A stretch of 64,000 nucleotides of DNA from Clostridiales bacterium UBA1390 (GTDB taxonomy: Bacteria > Bacillota > Clostridia > Lachnospirales > Bianqueaceae), in assembly GCA_002305315.1 (NCBI GenBank), contig DBQQ01000017.1:1-64000 (forward strand). Reading direction: 5' to 3'. Both the position numbers and the translations under genes were made by a program. The notes under the pieces were generated by a model. That model was not told the origin of the DNA, ran no database searches, and saw only the letters and a list, made by a program, of their open reading frames with translations. Positions 47,175 through 55,033 of the stretch are shown in pieces. Each line of letters starts with the position of its first letter. Position 1 is the first letter of the stretch.

Positions 47175-47223
47175 AGGTTCAATCTCCATCCTTTTCTTGC
47201 TGGATTCGAATCGGCTTTCCGAT

Positions 47224-47266
47224 TCGTTATTATTTTAACAATAAAAACTCGTCTTGAACATATCAA
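47224..47266 (-). promoter_or_regulatory. Predicted adhE promoter with Rex-like operator
   Basis: On the minus strand TTGATA, 17 bp, TATTGT (47238-47266). Overlapping the -10 is TTGTTAAAATAATAACGA (47224-47241), which compares with the Rex consensus TTGTTAANNNNTTAACAA: the left half is perfect and the right half matches five of seven. Rex is an NADH/NAD sensor that controls adhE in many Firmicutes; its role here is inferred. Confidence 0.45.
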
Positions 47267-47302
47267 AAAACGCATGACTCCTATGCTCTTTTTGATATGT
47301 TC
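47255..47302. repeat. 15-bp inverted repeat upstream of adhE
   Basis: GAACATATCAAAAA and TTTTTGATATGTTC (plus one more pair outside) are separated by 18 bp that contain a further GCAT/ATGC pair. The repeat covers the predicted -35. It could be an operator for a dimeric regulator or a hairpin in a longer transcript. Confidence 0.85.
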
Positions 47303-47317
47303 ATTCAATTTGCACAA

Positions 47318-47354
47318 GAAAGGGATGGCGCTTCCCCATGAAGGCCATCCCTTT
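47318..47354 (-). terminator. Terminator of pyrE
   Basis: AAGGGATGGC and GCCATCCCTT pair around a 14-nt loop, followed on the minus strand by TCTTG. The T run is short. Confidence 0.65.
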
Positions 47355-47395
47355 TCACCATATCTCTAACTCTCTTCCTTTGTGAAGGAGATAGA

Positions 47396-48046
47396 TTATA
47401 CACCATATTCCTTTCGATACTGGATCATTTTATCCAAATACTCTCCTCCTGGCACTTCCCCATTCCGCAGGCACTCTATGATATCCTGAATGGTGACAAT
47501 CGGGTACACCTTGAGGCCAAAGTCACGGTCTACTTCCTGCACCGCAGAAAGCTCACCCTTTCCTCTCTCCATACGATCCACCGAGATCACCATTCCCAGA
47601 AGCTCCACATGGGCCGCAGCCTGGATGATCGGCATCGTCTCTCTGACAGCCGCTCCCGAGGTAATGACATCTTCCGTGATGACCACACGGTCTCCATCTA
47701 CCAGCTTATGTCCGACCAAAACGCCGCCCTCGCCATGATCCTTTGCTTCCTTCCGGTTGAAGCAGTACTCTACGTCTCGGCCGTATTCCGTGGCAAGTGC
47801 AGAGGCCGCAGCAATACACAGAGGAATCCCCTTATAGGCTGGGCCGAAAAGCACCTGTGGCTGCAGACCATGCTGTTCCATGCAGGCTGCATAGAACTCT
47901 CCCAATTTTGCGATCTGTTTTCCTGTCCGATAATTTCCTGTATTCACAAAATAAGGAGCCTTCCGTCCACTCTTCAGCGTAAACTCCCCAAAAGTAAGAA
48001 CACCGGACTCACACATAAACCTGATAAATTCCTTTTTATAATCCAT
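47396..48046 (-). CDS. pyrE: Orotate phosphoribosyltransferase
   Basis: Joins orotate and PRPP to orotidine 5'-phosphate in pyrimidine synthesis. Motifs: GEFTLKSGRKAPYFVNTG at the start, GPAYKGIPL, YCFNRKEAKDHGEGG and the PRPP loop VVITEDVITSGAA. 216 aa. AAAGGAGG precedes the ATG. It stands alone here, not with pyrB, pyrD or pyrF. Upstream are two tandem copies of a promoter-hairpin cassette, which set it apart from a normal pyr leader; no PyrR-type antiterminator structure was recognised. Confidence 0.96.
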   Translation of the reverse strand: MDYKKEFIRFMCESGVLTFGEFTLKSGRKAPYFVNTGNYRTGKQIAKLGEFYAACMEQHGLQPQVLFGPAYKGIPLCIAAASALATEYGRDVEYCFNRKEAKDHGEGGVLVGHKLVDGDRVVITEDVITSGAAVRETMPIIQAAAHVELLGMVISVDRMERGKGELSAVQEVDRDFGLKVYPIVTIQDIIECLRNGEVPGGEYLDKMIQYRKEYGV

Positions 48047-48114
48047 CTGGATTCCTCCTTTATGGCAGCGTGAAGGCTTGCCTTTTTCGGGCTTATTCTG
48101 TTTGTTATACCATA

Positions 48115-48304
48115 CGGAGTTTGACGCCCTTTGGCGGCAAACTCATGGCGTGGCTCCATGCCTACGGTATAAGAAACTGTTAAGCCACGCCTATTATACC
48201 ACAGCGAGACTCTCCTCGGAGTTTGACGCCCTTTGGCGACAAACTCATGGCGTGGCTCCATGCCTACGGTATAAGAAACTGTTAAGCCACGCCTATTATA
48301 TCAT
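48115..48304 (-). repeat. Two tandem copies of the promoter-hairpin cassette before pyrE
   Basis: Copies at 48115-48202 and 48217-48304 differ in only a few bases. Read on the minus strand each has TATAATAGGCGTGGC, a 29-nt loop, then GAGCCACGCC (8-bp arms), followed by a second nested hairpin AGTTTG/CAAACT with GCC/GGC inside. The first part is shared with 28027-28085. The short translated frame across them has no ribosome site. Confidence 0.9.
48193..48201 (-). promoter_or_regulatory. Extended -10 within cassette copy 1
   Basis: TGGTATAAT on the minus strand just before the hairpin. No good -35 at the usual spacing, but the TGn extension can compensate. The start of transcription would fall on the first arm of the hairpin. 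Confidence 0.5.
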
Positions 48305-48324
48305 ATTGATCACATTTTTGACAA
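48295..48324 (-). promoter_or_regulatory. Promoter at cassette copy 2, upstream of pyrE
   Basis: TTGTCA, 18 bp, TATAAT with a TGA extension on the minus strand. The RNA would begin in the first arm of the copy-2 hairpin and run through both cassettes before pyrE (leader of about 240 nt). Confidence 0.7.
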
Positions 48325-48342
48325 GAATCTGCTGCCCATATT

Positions 48343-49176
48343 TTATCCCTGTAAGATCTTCATAACCGGGTCACGGTGAAACCATTCTGAAAAAGTCAGT
48401 TTTCGCAGCTGTTTCGCCTGATAAATAGAAAGCTGGATTCCTTCTCGCCGAATCATCTCCACCAACTGATGCTGATAATCCTCGCGCAGAAAAGACAAGT
48501 GATAGGCCGCCGTCAGGCAGATATGTCCCGTGGACAATTCCTGCTGCAGCTCGGGAATCAGTTTCAAGAGGCGCAGCAATTTCTGAATCTGGCGTGTGGA
48601 AAGATGCATTTTATTTCGCAGCGCCGTTCTCGCTTCTTCCGCTGTCATTTTCCCTGCCTTACATAACCTGGCATAGTGAATCTTCCACATTCTGCACTCT
48701 TTGGCCTGGTTGAGAAAACCGGTATGCCCCATCAGCTTTTGATATGTATTCCAAAAATCCTCGTAGGCTCGTGTCTTCAGTTTATGGAAATATCCGCCGC
48801 TTTCACTACAGCCGATATACTCCGCGCATTCACCCCAACTCATTTTCCGCAAATAATACCCTTCGATCAGCCTGCCCGATACATCTGGCATCTGCGCGAC
48901 CGCATCGCGAATCCGGCTGTCATATTGATCCAAACGGGCCTGCAGGCTTTCTACCTGGTCTTCTAACACCAGAACGTCGATGATCTCCTGTTCTGACGCA
49001 TGATAGTGCGCACTTTCTGCCACTCTTTCATATTCCAGATGTAAGACCGGCGGAGAGGCCTGCTTGTTCTGTGCCTGCAATAATTTCCGCCTTTCTTCCT
49101 CCAATTGACACTTTAGATGGAGATATCCCTGTAACACACCTTTGCCCAGTTCCCGATCCTGTGAATATGCTCTCAT
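48343..49176 (-). CDS. Phage-type regulator joined to a ParB-like helix-turn-helix
   Basis: A 277-aa protein with two DNA-binding-like parts. The middle (about 90-145) has a coiled region followed by GYYLRKMSWGECAEYIGCSE, which resembles the sigma-region-4-like HTH of phage RinA/ArpU or DUF1492 regulators. The C-terminal part (about 190-265) reads STRQIQKLLRLLKLIPELQQ and then GHICLTAAYHLSFLREDYQH, which is close to the central HTH domain of ParB/Spo0J, but the ParB CTP-binding domain is missing. I use the ATG at 49176 (MRAYSQDREL), which has GGAGGGAG upstream; the frame is open 28 codons further. Function unknown; the origin is probably a prophage or plasmid. Genes on both sides are accessory. 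Confidence 0.6.
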   Translation of the reverse strand: MRAYSQDRELGKGVLQGYLHLKCQLEEERRKLLQAQNKQASPPVLHLEYERVAESAHYHASEQEIIDVLVLEDQVESLQARLDQYDSRIRDAVAQMPDVSGRLIEGYYLRKMSWGECAEYIGCSESGGYFHKLKTRAYEDFWNTYQKLMGHTGFLNQAKECRMWKIHYARLCKAGKMTAEEARTALRNKMHLSTRQIQKLLRLLKLIPELQQELSTGHICLTAAYHLSFLREDYQHQLVEMIRREGIQLSIYQAKQLRKLTFSEWFHRDPVMKILQG

Positions 49177-49207
49177 AAACTCCCTCCTCATAAAATAAGT
49201 ACACAAA

Positions 49208-49231
49208 GTGCAGAGGATTTTCCTTCTGCAC
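49208..49231 (-). terminator. Hairpin after the DUF2892 gene
   Basis: GTGCAG(A)AGGA and TCCTCTGCAC pair with one bulged base around AAA and are followed by TTTGTG on the minus strand. Probably a weak terminator. Confidence 0.5.
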
Positions 49232-49240
49232 CTTGACCGA

Positions 49241-49456
49241 TTACTCCTGTATGCTGCCACACTTCCAGTGCAGCGTATCCTTATCCAGCCAGGATAAGAT
49301 GGGACAAAATCTCGTCACTCCTTCAGCAATCTTCATACTGCCCACTAGGACCACCAAAGGAATCTTATGACGCATCCCCAGACCTAACATGGTAAACCCC
49401 AGCGTAAGACGCAAATACGCATCCAGTAAGCCCACATTTTCTTTGATTTTACCCAC
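49241..49456 (-). CDS. DUF2892 (YgaP-type transmembrane) small protein
   Basis: A 71-aa membrane protein. ENVGLLDAYLRLTLGFTMLG and the closing FCPILSWLD match the DUF2892 pattern of a short helix pair ending in FCP(L/I)YxLL. The start is the GTG at 49456, which has AAGGAGG nine bases before it; the frame opens 20 codons upstream without a ribosome site, and that longer form does not fit the family size. In other proteins this domain is joined to rhodanese domains (YgaP), but here it is free. Role unknown. Confidence 0.75.
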   Translation of the reverse strand: MGKIKENVGLLDAYLRLTLGFTMLGLGMRHKIPLVVLVGSMKIAEGVTRFCPILSWLDKDTLHWKCGSIQE

Positions 49457-49539
49457 TGTGGTATCCTCCTTATCCAATCTTGCCGATGCAGCAAAAATCG
49501 CACCGACACTATCCATAGCTTGTCATGGAATGTCTGTTA

Positions 49540-50304
49540 TTATTCCTCCGGATCCGGTTTTATCCGCTGAATGACGCTCTTTCCCAGGTGCGTCACTCGG
49601 GACAGCTGCGCGATGCTGATATGGTCCTGGAACCGCAGCTGCCGCAATACTGCCACAAGTTCCTGCTCGTCCATGTTCTGCATCTCATCTATGGTACGGC
49701 CATCTAACCGTTCTTGGATCATTTCTGTCACTTTTTCATCGCTCAGATAGTACCGCGGCGGTTTCTCTCGCAGAAAAGAGTCCTGCCAATTGTTCCGCAT
49801 ATATCGCTCATATTCCCAGTCCCCCAGCTGCCCCATCAGCTCCCCGGTATCTATCTGTTTACGATCATCGAGATACGCCCAGTAACTGCTCCAATAATAA
49901 TCTTCCATGCGCTTCACCAGGCCCATCCGCACGGGAAGCTGATGAATAAATCGAATAATCCGCATGCATTCCTGATCGGAAGAGACTGGCTGACTGGTAT
50001 ATCGATCCCGGAACAGAGGCCCTTCTCTCTGACGCGCTCGATTAAACCAATGAACATAAGAAATTCCGACTCGGCGCATAAACTGTGCCACCGAATCCTC
50101 CGCCTCTTCGATGAGAATGTTCGCCGAGTTGTCTAAAATACAATAGGCATATAGTTTTACCTTCCCCTGTTCATGGTATTTCTGAATGGTTTCCAAATAT
50201 CGGCTTTTCTGTTCGCCATTCGCAAAAATTTGTGCATAATGCGGGCCCTGTACCAGAATATGATGAATTCCGGTCGGACTCTGTTTCCGCGCCTTTCTGG
50301 ACAT
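49540..50304 (-). CDS. Y1/REP-associated-type transposase-like protein lacking the HUH motif
   Basis: A 254-aa protein that matches the clostridial IS200-like/REP-associated tyrosine transposase group along its whole length: MSRKARKQSPTGIHHILVQG at the start, YLETIQKYHEQGKVKLYAYC, the Tyr-containing helix GISYVHWFNRARQREGPLF followed by RDRY, and FIHQLPVRMGLVKRMEDYYW. Active relatives have the metal-binding histidines as NHxH after YAYC; here the segment reads ILDNSANILI, so both His are gone while the Tyr region is kept. A C-terminal HTH (SIAQLSRVTHLGKSVIQRI) is present. The frame is intact and has GGAGG and a promoter, so it is expressed-looking but probably not a working transposase. Confidence 0.8.
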   Translation of the reverse strand: MSRKARKQSPTGIHHILVQGPHYAQIFANGEQKSRYLETIQKYHEQGKVKLYAYCILDNSANILIEEAEDSVAQFMRRVGISYVHWFNRARQREGPLFRDRYTSQPVSSDQECMRIIRFIHQLPVRMGLVKRMEDYYWSSYWAYLDDRKQIDTGELMGQLGDWEYERYMRNNWQDSFLREKPPRYYLSDEKVTEMIQERLDGRTIDEMQNMDEQELVAVLRQLRFQDHISIAQLSRVTHLGKSVIQRIKPDPEE

Positions 50305-50346
50305 GATTGGATCCTCCTATTCGTAGTGTCACCACTGTGCCTTTTT

Positions 50347-50375
50347 ATTATAAGAGAATCCTTCTTCACTGCCTA
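50347..50375 (-). promoter_or_regulatory. Promoter of the Y1-like gene
   Basis: TAGGCA, 17 bp, TATAAT on the minus strand. Confidence 0.6.
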
Positions 50376-50420
50376 TTTCGAAGTATGGCAACTTGAAGCA
50401 TTTATATGCTAAAATGCGCA

Positions 50421-50435
50421 ACTTTTCAGAAAAAT
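50421..50435. promoter_or_regulatory. CodY-box-like site upstream of the Y1-like gene
   Basis: ACTTTTCAGAAAAAT matches the CodY consensus at 13 of 15 positions, about 46 bp before the -35 of the Y1-like gene and far from ftsY. Binding is inferred. Confidence 0.35.
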
Positions 50436-50483
50436 CTGTCCCCTTTGAAATTTACACCTGGTTTCAAGAGATATGCCGCACGA

Positions 50484-50531
50484 TTAAAAAAGCTGCCGTA
50501 TCCATAACCTCTTCGTCATAGATACGGCAGC
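50484..50531 (-). terminator. Terminator of the polA-ftsY operon
   Basis: GCTGCCGTATC and GATACGGCAGC are a perfect 11-bp stem, followed on the minus strand by TTTTTT. Confidence 0.92.
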
Positions 50532-50546
50532 CTCTGACTCACCGTT

Positions 50547-51461
50547 TTATTCTTCTCCCAGCAGTGCCTGCGCAAAAGCTTGCGGATCAAAGGTTTGAAG
50601 ATCTTCCATCTTCTCACCGACACCGATCAGTTTCACGGGAATGCCTAACTCCGCTGCGATGGCGATGACCACGCCGCCCTTCGCCGTTCCATCCAGCTTC
50701 GTCAGGACAATGCCCGTGATGGGAGCACTCTCCGCAAAGAGCTTGGCCTGCTGCAGCGCATTCTGGCCAGTGGTTGCGTCCAGCACCAGCAGTACTTCGC
50801 GCCTGGCCTGCGGAAACTCCCGCTCCAGAATGCGGAACAGCTTATTCAGCTCCGCCATGAGATTCTTCTTATTATGCAGACGCCCTGCTGTATCGCAGAT
50901 CAGGACATCGGCATGTCTGGACTTTGCGGCTGCGGCGGCATCAAACACGACCGCACCCGGGTCTGCTCCTTCCTGATGGCTGATCAACTCCACGCCGGAA
51001 CGATCCGCCCAGACTCGCAGCTGATCAATCGCCGCCGCACGAAACGTATCCGCGGCTGCCAAAATCACCTTTTTCCCGGATTGCTTCAGCTGCGCTGCCA
51101 GCTTTCCGATCGTTGTCGTCTTTCCGGCGCCATTCACACCGATCACCAGAAGAATCGTCATGCCCTCTGGATCCACAATGCTTTCGTCTCCCACACTGAG
51201 GAGCTCGGCAATCTTCTCCCGCATGAGCTCCTTGACCTCATCCGGACGCTTCAGACGCCGCTGCATCGCTTCCTTACGAATCTCTTCTACCAGGCGCATG
51301 GAGGTTTCCATGCCCATATCCGATAGCACCAGCGTCTCTTCCAATTCCTCATAGAAATCGTCATCCACCTCATCATAGGCGCCAAACAACTGCTCGATAC
51401 TGCCCATGAGGCTGTTTCTTGTTTTTTCTAAGCCCTTCTTGAGGCTATCAAATAATCCCAT
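50547..51461 (-). CDS. ftsY: Signal recognition particle receptor FtsY
   Basis: GTPase that receives SRP-ribosome complexes at the membrane. NG domain motifs: GVNGAGKTTTIGKLAAQL (G1), DTFRAAAIDQLRVW (G2), CDTAGRLHNKKNLM (G3) and LTKLDGTAKGGVV (G4). At 304 aa it has the short Gram-positive N terminus (GLFDSLKKGLEKTRNSL) and no long acidic domain. The SRP partner Ffh is not in the window. It follows smc by 14 bases, the conserved rnc-smc-ftsY order, and ends the operon. Confidence 0.98.
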   Translation of the reverse strand: MGLFDSLKKGLEKTRNSLMGSIEQLFGAYDEVDDDFYEELEETLVLSDMGMETSMRLVEEIRKEAMQRRLKRPDEVKELMREKIAELLSVGDESIVDPEGMTILLVIGVNGAGKTTTIGKLAAQLKQSGKKVILAAADTFRAAAIDQLRVWADRSGVELISHQEGADPGAVVFDAAAAAKSRHADVLICDTAGRLHNKKNLMAELNKLFRILEREFPQARREVLLVLDATTGQNALQQAKLFAESAPITGIVLTKLDGTAKGGVVIAIAAELGIPVKLIGVGEKMEDLQTFDPQAFAQALLGEE

Positions 51462-51475
51462 CTCTCTTCCCTCGC

Positions 51476-54400
51476 TTATTCAAATTTCACGGAGATACAC
51501 TTAGAAACTCCCTTTTCTTCCATGGTAATCCCGTACATCACAGTCGCGGCTTCCATGGTTCCCTTTCTATGTGTGATCACGATAAACTGCGTCGTATCAC
51601 AAAGCGTCTTCAGAAAATCCGCATACCGTTTCACATTCGCATCATCCAGCGCTGCCTCGATCTCGTCCAGGATACAGAACGGCGCCGGTTTCAGCTGCTG
51701 TATGGCGAATAAAATCGCAATCGCTGTCAGCGCCCGTTCTCCACCGGAAAGTGCCGTCATGCTCTTCAGCGTTTTTCCCGGCGGCTGTGCGACAATCTCG
51801 ATGCCGGATTCCAGAGGGTGATCCTCTTCCTCCAGCCTGAGCATGCCTTTTCCACCGCCAAACATCTTACGAAACACCTGGTTAAACTGTTCCGAGATCT
51901 TCCCGAAGCCCTCCTGAAACTGCTTTTCCATCTGCTCCGTCAGCTGACGGATGATATCTCGCAGACTCTCCTCGGCCTTTTTCACATCCTCCAGCTGCGA
52001 TGTCAAGAAATCACAACGCTCTTTGAGCGTCTGATATTCCTCTACCGCATGCAGATTCACGGCGCCCAGACCGCGCAGTTCTTCGCGAAGCTCGCTCATC
52101 CGCCGATTGGCCGCATTCACATTCTCAAGCTTGGGCAATTCCAGACGAAGTGCTGCGTTATACGTCAGTTCATACTTTTCCCAGATCCGATCCTGCAGCT
52201 CTGCCAGCTCCTTCTTCACACGGCTGGCCTGGGTATCCAGACGATACTGCTCTTTTTCCAGATCCGTAACCCATTGTACGACTTCCTCTGAGGCTACAAT
52301 GCTTTCTCTCCGCTGCTCCTCCTTATCGTCCCGTACCTGTGTCAGTTCTTCTATCTTTTCTCCAAAGGCCTGAATCTGGTTCCCCACCTGACCCAGTTCC
52401 GCTTCCGAGCGAAGGGCTTCACTCTCCAGGCGCCCCATCTCCCGTTCTGCCTCCTTGAGACGTTCCTCATATCTTTCGATCTGTTCCTCGTCCTGACGCA
52501 TGTCTGCGGCTTCCCTCTCCCCAGAATTCATCATAGAGGCAATCAGCTGCTCTGAGGTACTCAGCTCGATTCGGACCCGAAGTATCTGAGAACGCATCTC
52601 TTCTTCTTTCTTCCGATCTTCCTCTTCTCGCTCCTGGATCGCTTTCATACGATCCGCTTCCTCCTGATACGCCTGCTGCTTCTGTTCCAGTTCCAGTCGC
52701 ACTTCCTCCAGGAACCTCTCGTTCTTCTCGATGGACTGCCCAATCATCTGGGTATCCCGTTTCGCTTCTTCCAACTGGGTACTCAGCATCTGGGTACGCA
52801 GCTCGTTCTGATCATAGATGGACTGGCATTGCGCGGTTTTCTGCGACAAGGCTTCCCGTCGCTGTGACAGCGCTTCCATCTCTCGTGTCTTCTGCTGCCG
52901 TTCTTCACTAAGACCGGCGACTTCCTGCATAGCACGCTGTCCTGTCTTCCTGGCCGCATCTAACCGAGCCTCCTGCTCGGAGAGCTCCCCCTTTCGATTG
53001 AGAATCGAGGCATTCTTTCCGCCGGTGCTTCCGCCCGTGATGGAACCGCCTATGTTGAAGATGTCTCCCTTCAGCGTGACCACGCGCAGGTACTGACCAT
53101 AGGACCTAGCCACGGCTGCTGCCGACTCAAAATCCTGAGCGATCACCACATTGCCCAGCAGCCGAGAGATGATAACACTATACCTCGGATCATAGCCAAT
53201 CAATTCCGGGGCATATCCCAACACGCCCTGCATCGCAAGGAGTTTCTCGTCCCGGCGAATCTCCCGTCCCTGTACGCGATCCAATGGCTGAAAAGTAGCC
53301 CGACCCGCTTTACGTGCTCGCAGCGCCTCAATCCAATACTGCGCCGTCTGCAGATGGTCTGTCACGATATTCTGTACCGCGCCTCCGAGAGCAATCTCCA
53401 GGGCTGTCGCAAGATGCGGGGGCACCTGAATCAGATCCGCCACCGTGCCCAAGATCCCCACGCCATGCTGCGGATCCTGCTGTTTCTGCTGCATGATCCA
53501 CTTGACGCTGCCGCTGTAGCCCTCATATTCTTTCTCCAGTTCCTTGAGCCAGCGGATTCTGGATTCTACCTGATGAATCTCTTTTTCCACCTCCTCAAGC
53601 CTTGTCTCCGCTTCCCGCAGTTTCGCACGTACCCTGCTGATCTCGTCTGTTTTATCCGCTATTTCCCGGTTGCACTGTTCAAACTCTCCGCGGGCTGCTT
53701 CCAGTTCTTTCTGGGCTGCTTCCAGCTGCTGATACTGCGCCTCATGCTCCGCCGTCAGCTTCTCCAGCTTCTGCTGCATATCTCCCTGCTGGCCCTGTTC
53801 CTGCTCCTGCAGCACTTCCTGACGGGCGGAAGTCTCCTTCAATTGTTCCACATCCTGCCGCAGGGTTTCCAGGCTTGCCTCGGCCCGCTCTTTCTCCTGC
53901 CGGCTTTCATCATGCTCCTTAGCCAGCTGTTTCTGCGTCTCTAAAAGAAGCGCCTGCTGCTCTTTCTGCGTCTCCTTCTTCTGCCGCAGCTCGGCCAGCT
54001 GCTTCTGCTCTTTCTCATAGGTATCCTGCCGTCTGGCCAGACGCCCCTTCGTATCTTCCAGATGCTCTTTCACATCCCGCTGTTCTTTGCGCAGCTGCTC
54101 CATGTTCTGCATATACAGCTTACGTTCCCCATCCTGGCTCTCCCGCAGCACCCGCAGATCATTAAGCTCCTGCATGGCCTTGGCCAGGTTCCGGGCCGCT
54201 TCTTCCGCCTCTTTCTGGCAGATCTCAGCCGCCTCCTTCACCTGCTGGCGGCGTTCCTTCGCCTCCTCAAGCTGTGCTAAAAGCTGTTCGGTCTTCTCCT
54301 CCAGGGAACGATATTGGTTGCTCTGCTGCTCATACTGCCGCAGAAACGACTGCACTTCTAACTGCTTCAGCTCTTCTGTCAGATTCCTGTGCTTACGGGC

Positions 54401-55033
54401 CTCTGCCGCCTGTTTCTCCAGCGGTTCCAAACGACTCGAAGCTTCTTCCAAAATATCCGATACTCGCTGCAGGTTGGCCTGTTCCTCCAGAAGCTGCTTA
54501 TTCGCCTCTTCCCGACGCACCTTGAACTTCACGATCCCCGCTGCCTCTTCAAAGATCATCCGCCGATCCTGCGGCTTGTTAGAGAGCAGCTGATCGATGC
54601 GCCCCTGTCCGATGATGGAATAGCCATCCTTGCCGATTCCCGTATCCATCAGGAGCTCCTGCACATCGCGCAGACGGCATTTTACGCCGTTAATCAGATA
54701 TTCACTTTCGCCGGAACGGTACATCTTGCGGCTGATAGCGACTTCATCCGCATCATAAGAAAGACTGCGGTCCTGATTGCCCAGGGTAAGGGTCACCTGT
54801 GCAAAATTGACCGGCCTTCTTCGCTCTGTCCCTGCGAAAATAACATCCTCCATGCGGGCTCCTCGAAGCGATTTGGCGCTCTGTTCTCCCAACACCCAGC
54901 GGATGGCATCGGCCACATTGCTCTTGCCGCTGCCATTGGGACCCACAATCGCCGTGATCCCTCCATGAAAAGTCAGCGTCAGCTTATCCGCAAAGGACTT
55001 AAAGCCGACAATCTCCACACACTTTAGTTCCAT
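51476..55033 (-). CDS. smc: Chromosome segregation protein SMC
   Basis: Condensin subunit that organises the chromosome with ScpA and ScpB. Walker A is VGPNGSGKSNVADAIRWVLG near residue 30, two long coiled coils (about 170-500 and 680-1020) surround the hinge (about 510-665, ending near GGSITGGSTGG), and the C-terminal head has signature LSGGERALTAIAILF (about 1091) and Walker B CILDEIEAALDDAN. 1185 aa is full length. Its start overlaps the rnc stop by ten bases. scpA and scpB are not in the window. Confidence 0.98.
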   Translation of the reverse strand: MELKCVEIVGFKSFADKLTLTFHGGITAIVGPNGSGKSNVADAIRWVLGEQSAKSLRGARMEDVIFAGTERRRPVNFAQVTLTLGNQDRSLSYDADEVAISRKMYRSGESEYLINGVKCRLRDVQELLMDTGIGKDGYSIIGQGRIDQLLSNKPQDRRMIFEEAAGIVKFKVRREEANKQLLEEQANLQRVSDILEEASSRLEPLEKQAAEARKHRNLTEELKQLEVQSFLRQYEQQSNQYRSLEEKTEQLLAQLEEAKERRQQVKEAAEICQKEAEEAARNLAKAMQELNDLRVLRESQDGERKLYMQNMEQLRKEQRDVKEHLEDTKGRLARRQDTYEKEQKQLAELRQKKETQKEQQALLLETQKQLAKEHDESRQEKERAEASLETLRQDVEQLKETSARQEVLQEQEQGQQGDMQQKLEKLTAEHEAQYQQLEAAQKELEAARGEFEQCNREIADKTDEISRVRAKLREAETRLEEVEKEIHQVESRIRWLKELEKEYEGYSGSVKWIMQQKQQDPQHGVGILGTVADLIQVPPHLATALEIALGGAVQNIVTDHLQTAQYWIEALRARKAGRATFQPLDRVQGREIRRDEKLLAMQGVLGYAPELIGYDPRYSVIISRLLGNVVIAQDFESAAAVARSYGQYLRVVTLKGDIFNIGGSITGGSTGGKNASILNRKGELSEQEARLDAARKTGQRAMQEVAGLSEERQQKTREMEALSQRREALSQKTAQCQSIYDQNELRTQMLSTQLEEAKRDTQMIGQSIEKNERFLEEVRLELEQKQQAYQEEADRMKAIQEREEEDRKKEEEMRSQILRVRIELSTSEQLIASMMNSGEREAADMRQDEEQIERYEERLKEAEREMGRLESEALRSEAELGQVGNQIQAFGEKIEELTQVRDDKEEQRRESIVASEEVVQWVTDLEKEQYRLDTQASRVKKELAELQDRIWEKYELTYNAALRLELPKLENVNAANRRMSELREELRGLGAVNLHAVEEYQTLKERCDFLTSQLEDVKKAEESLRDIIRQLTEQMEKQFQEGFGKISEQFNQVFRKMFGGGKGMLRLEEEDHPLESGIEIVAQPPGKTLKSMTALSGGERALTAIAILFAIQQLKPAPFCILDEIEAALDDANVKRYADFLKTLCDTTQFIVITHRKGTMEAATVMYGITMEEKGVSKCISVKFE

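Noticed and set aside
47974..48261. Minus-strand frame with the twice-repeated peptide MEPRHEF..AKGRQTP
   Set aside because: It is a read-through of the duplicated hairpin cassette into the pyrE start, without a ribosome site before its first codon. The DNA hairpins explain the repetition.
48343..50304. Remnant prophage or integrated element between pyrE and ftsY
   Set aside because: Only one gene has phage-regulator likeness. No integrase, structural gene, att-like direct repeats or tRNA junction was found, so a mobile element is not called.
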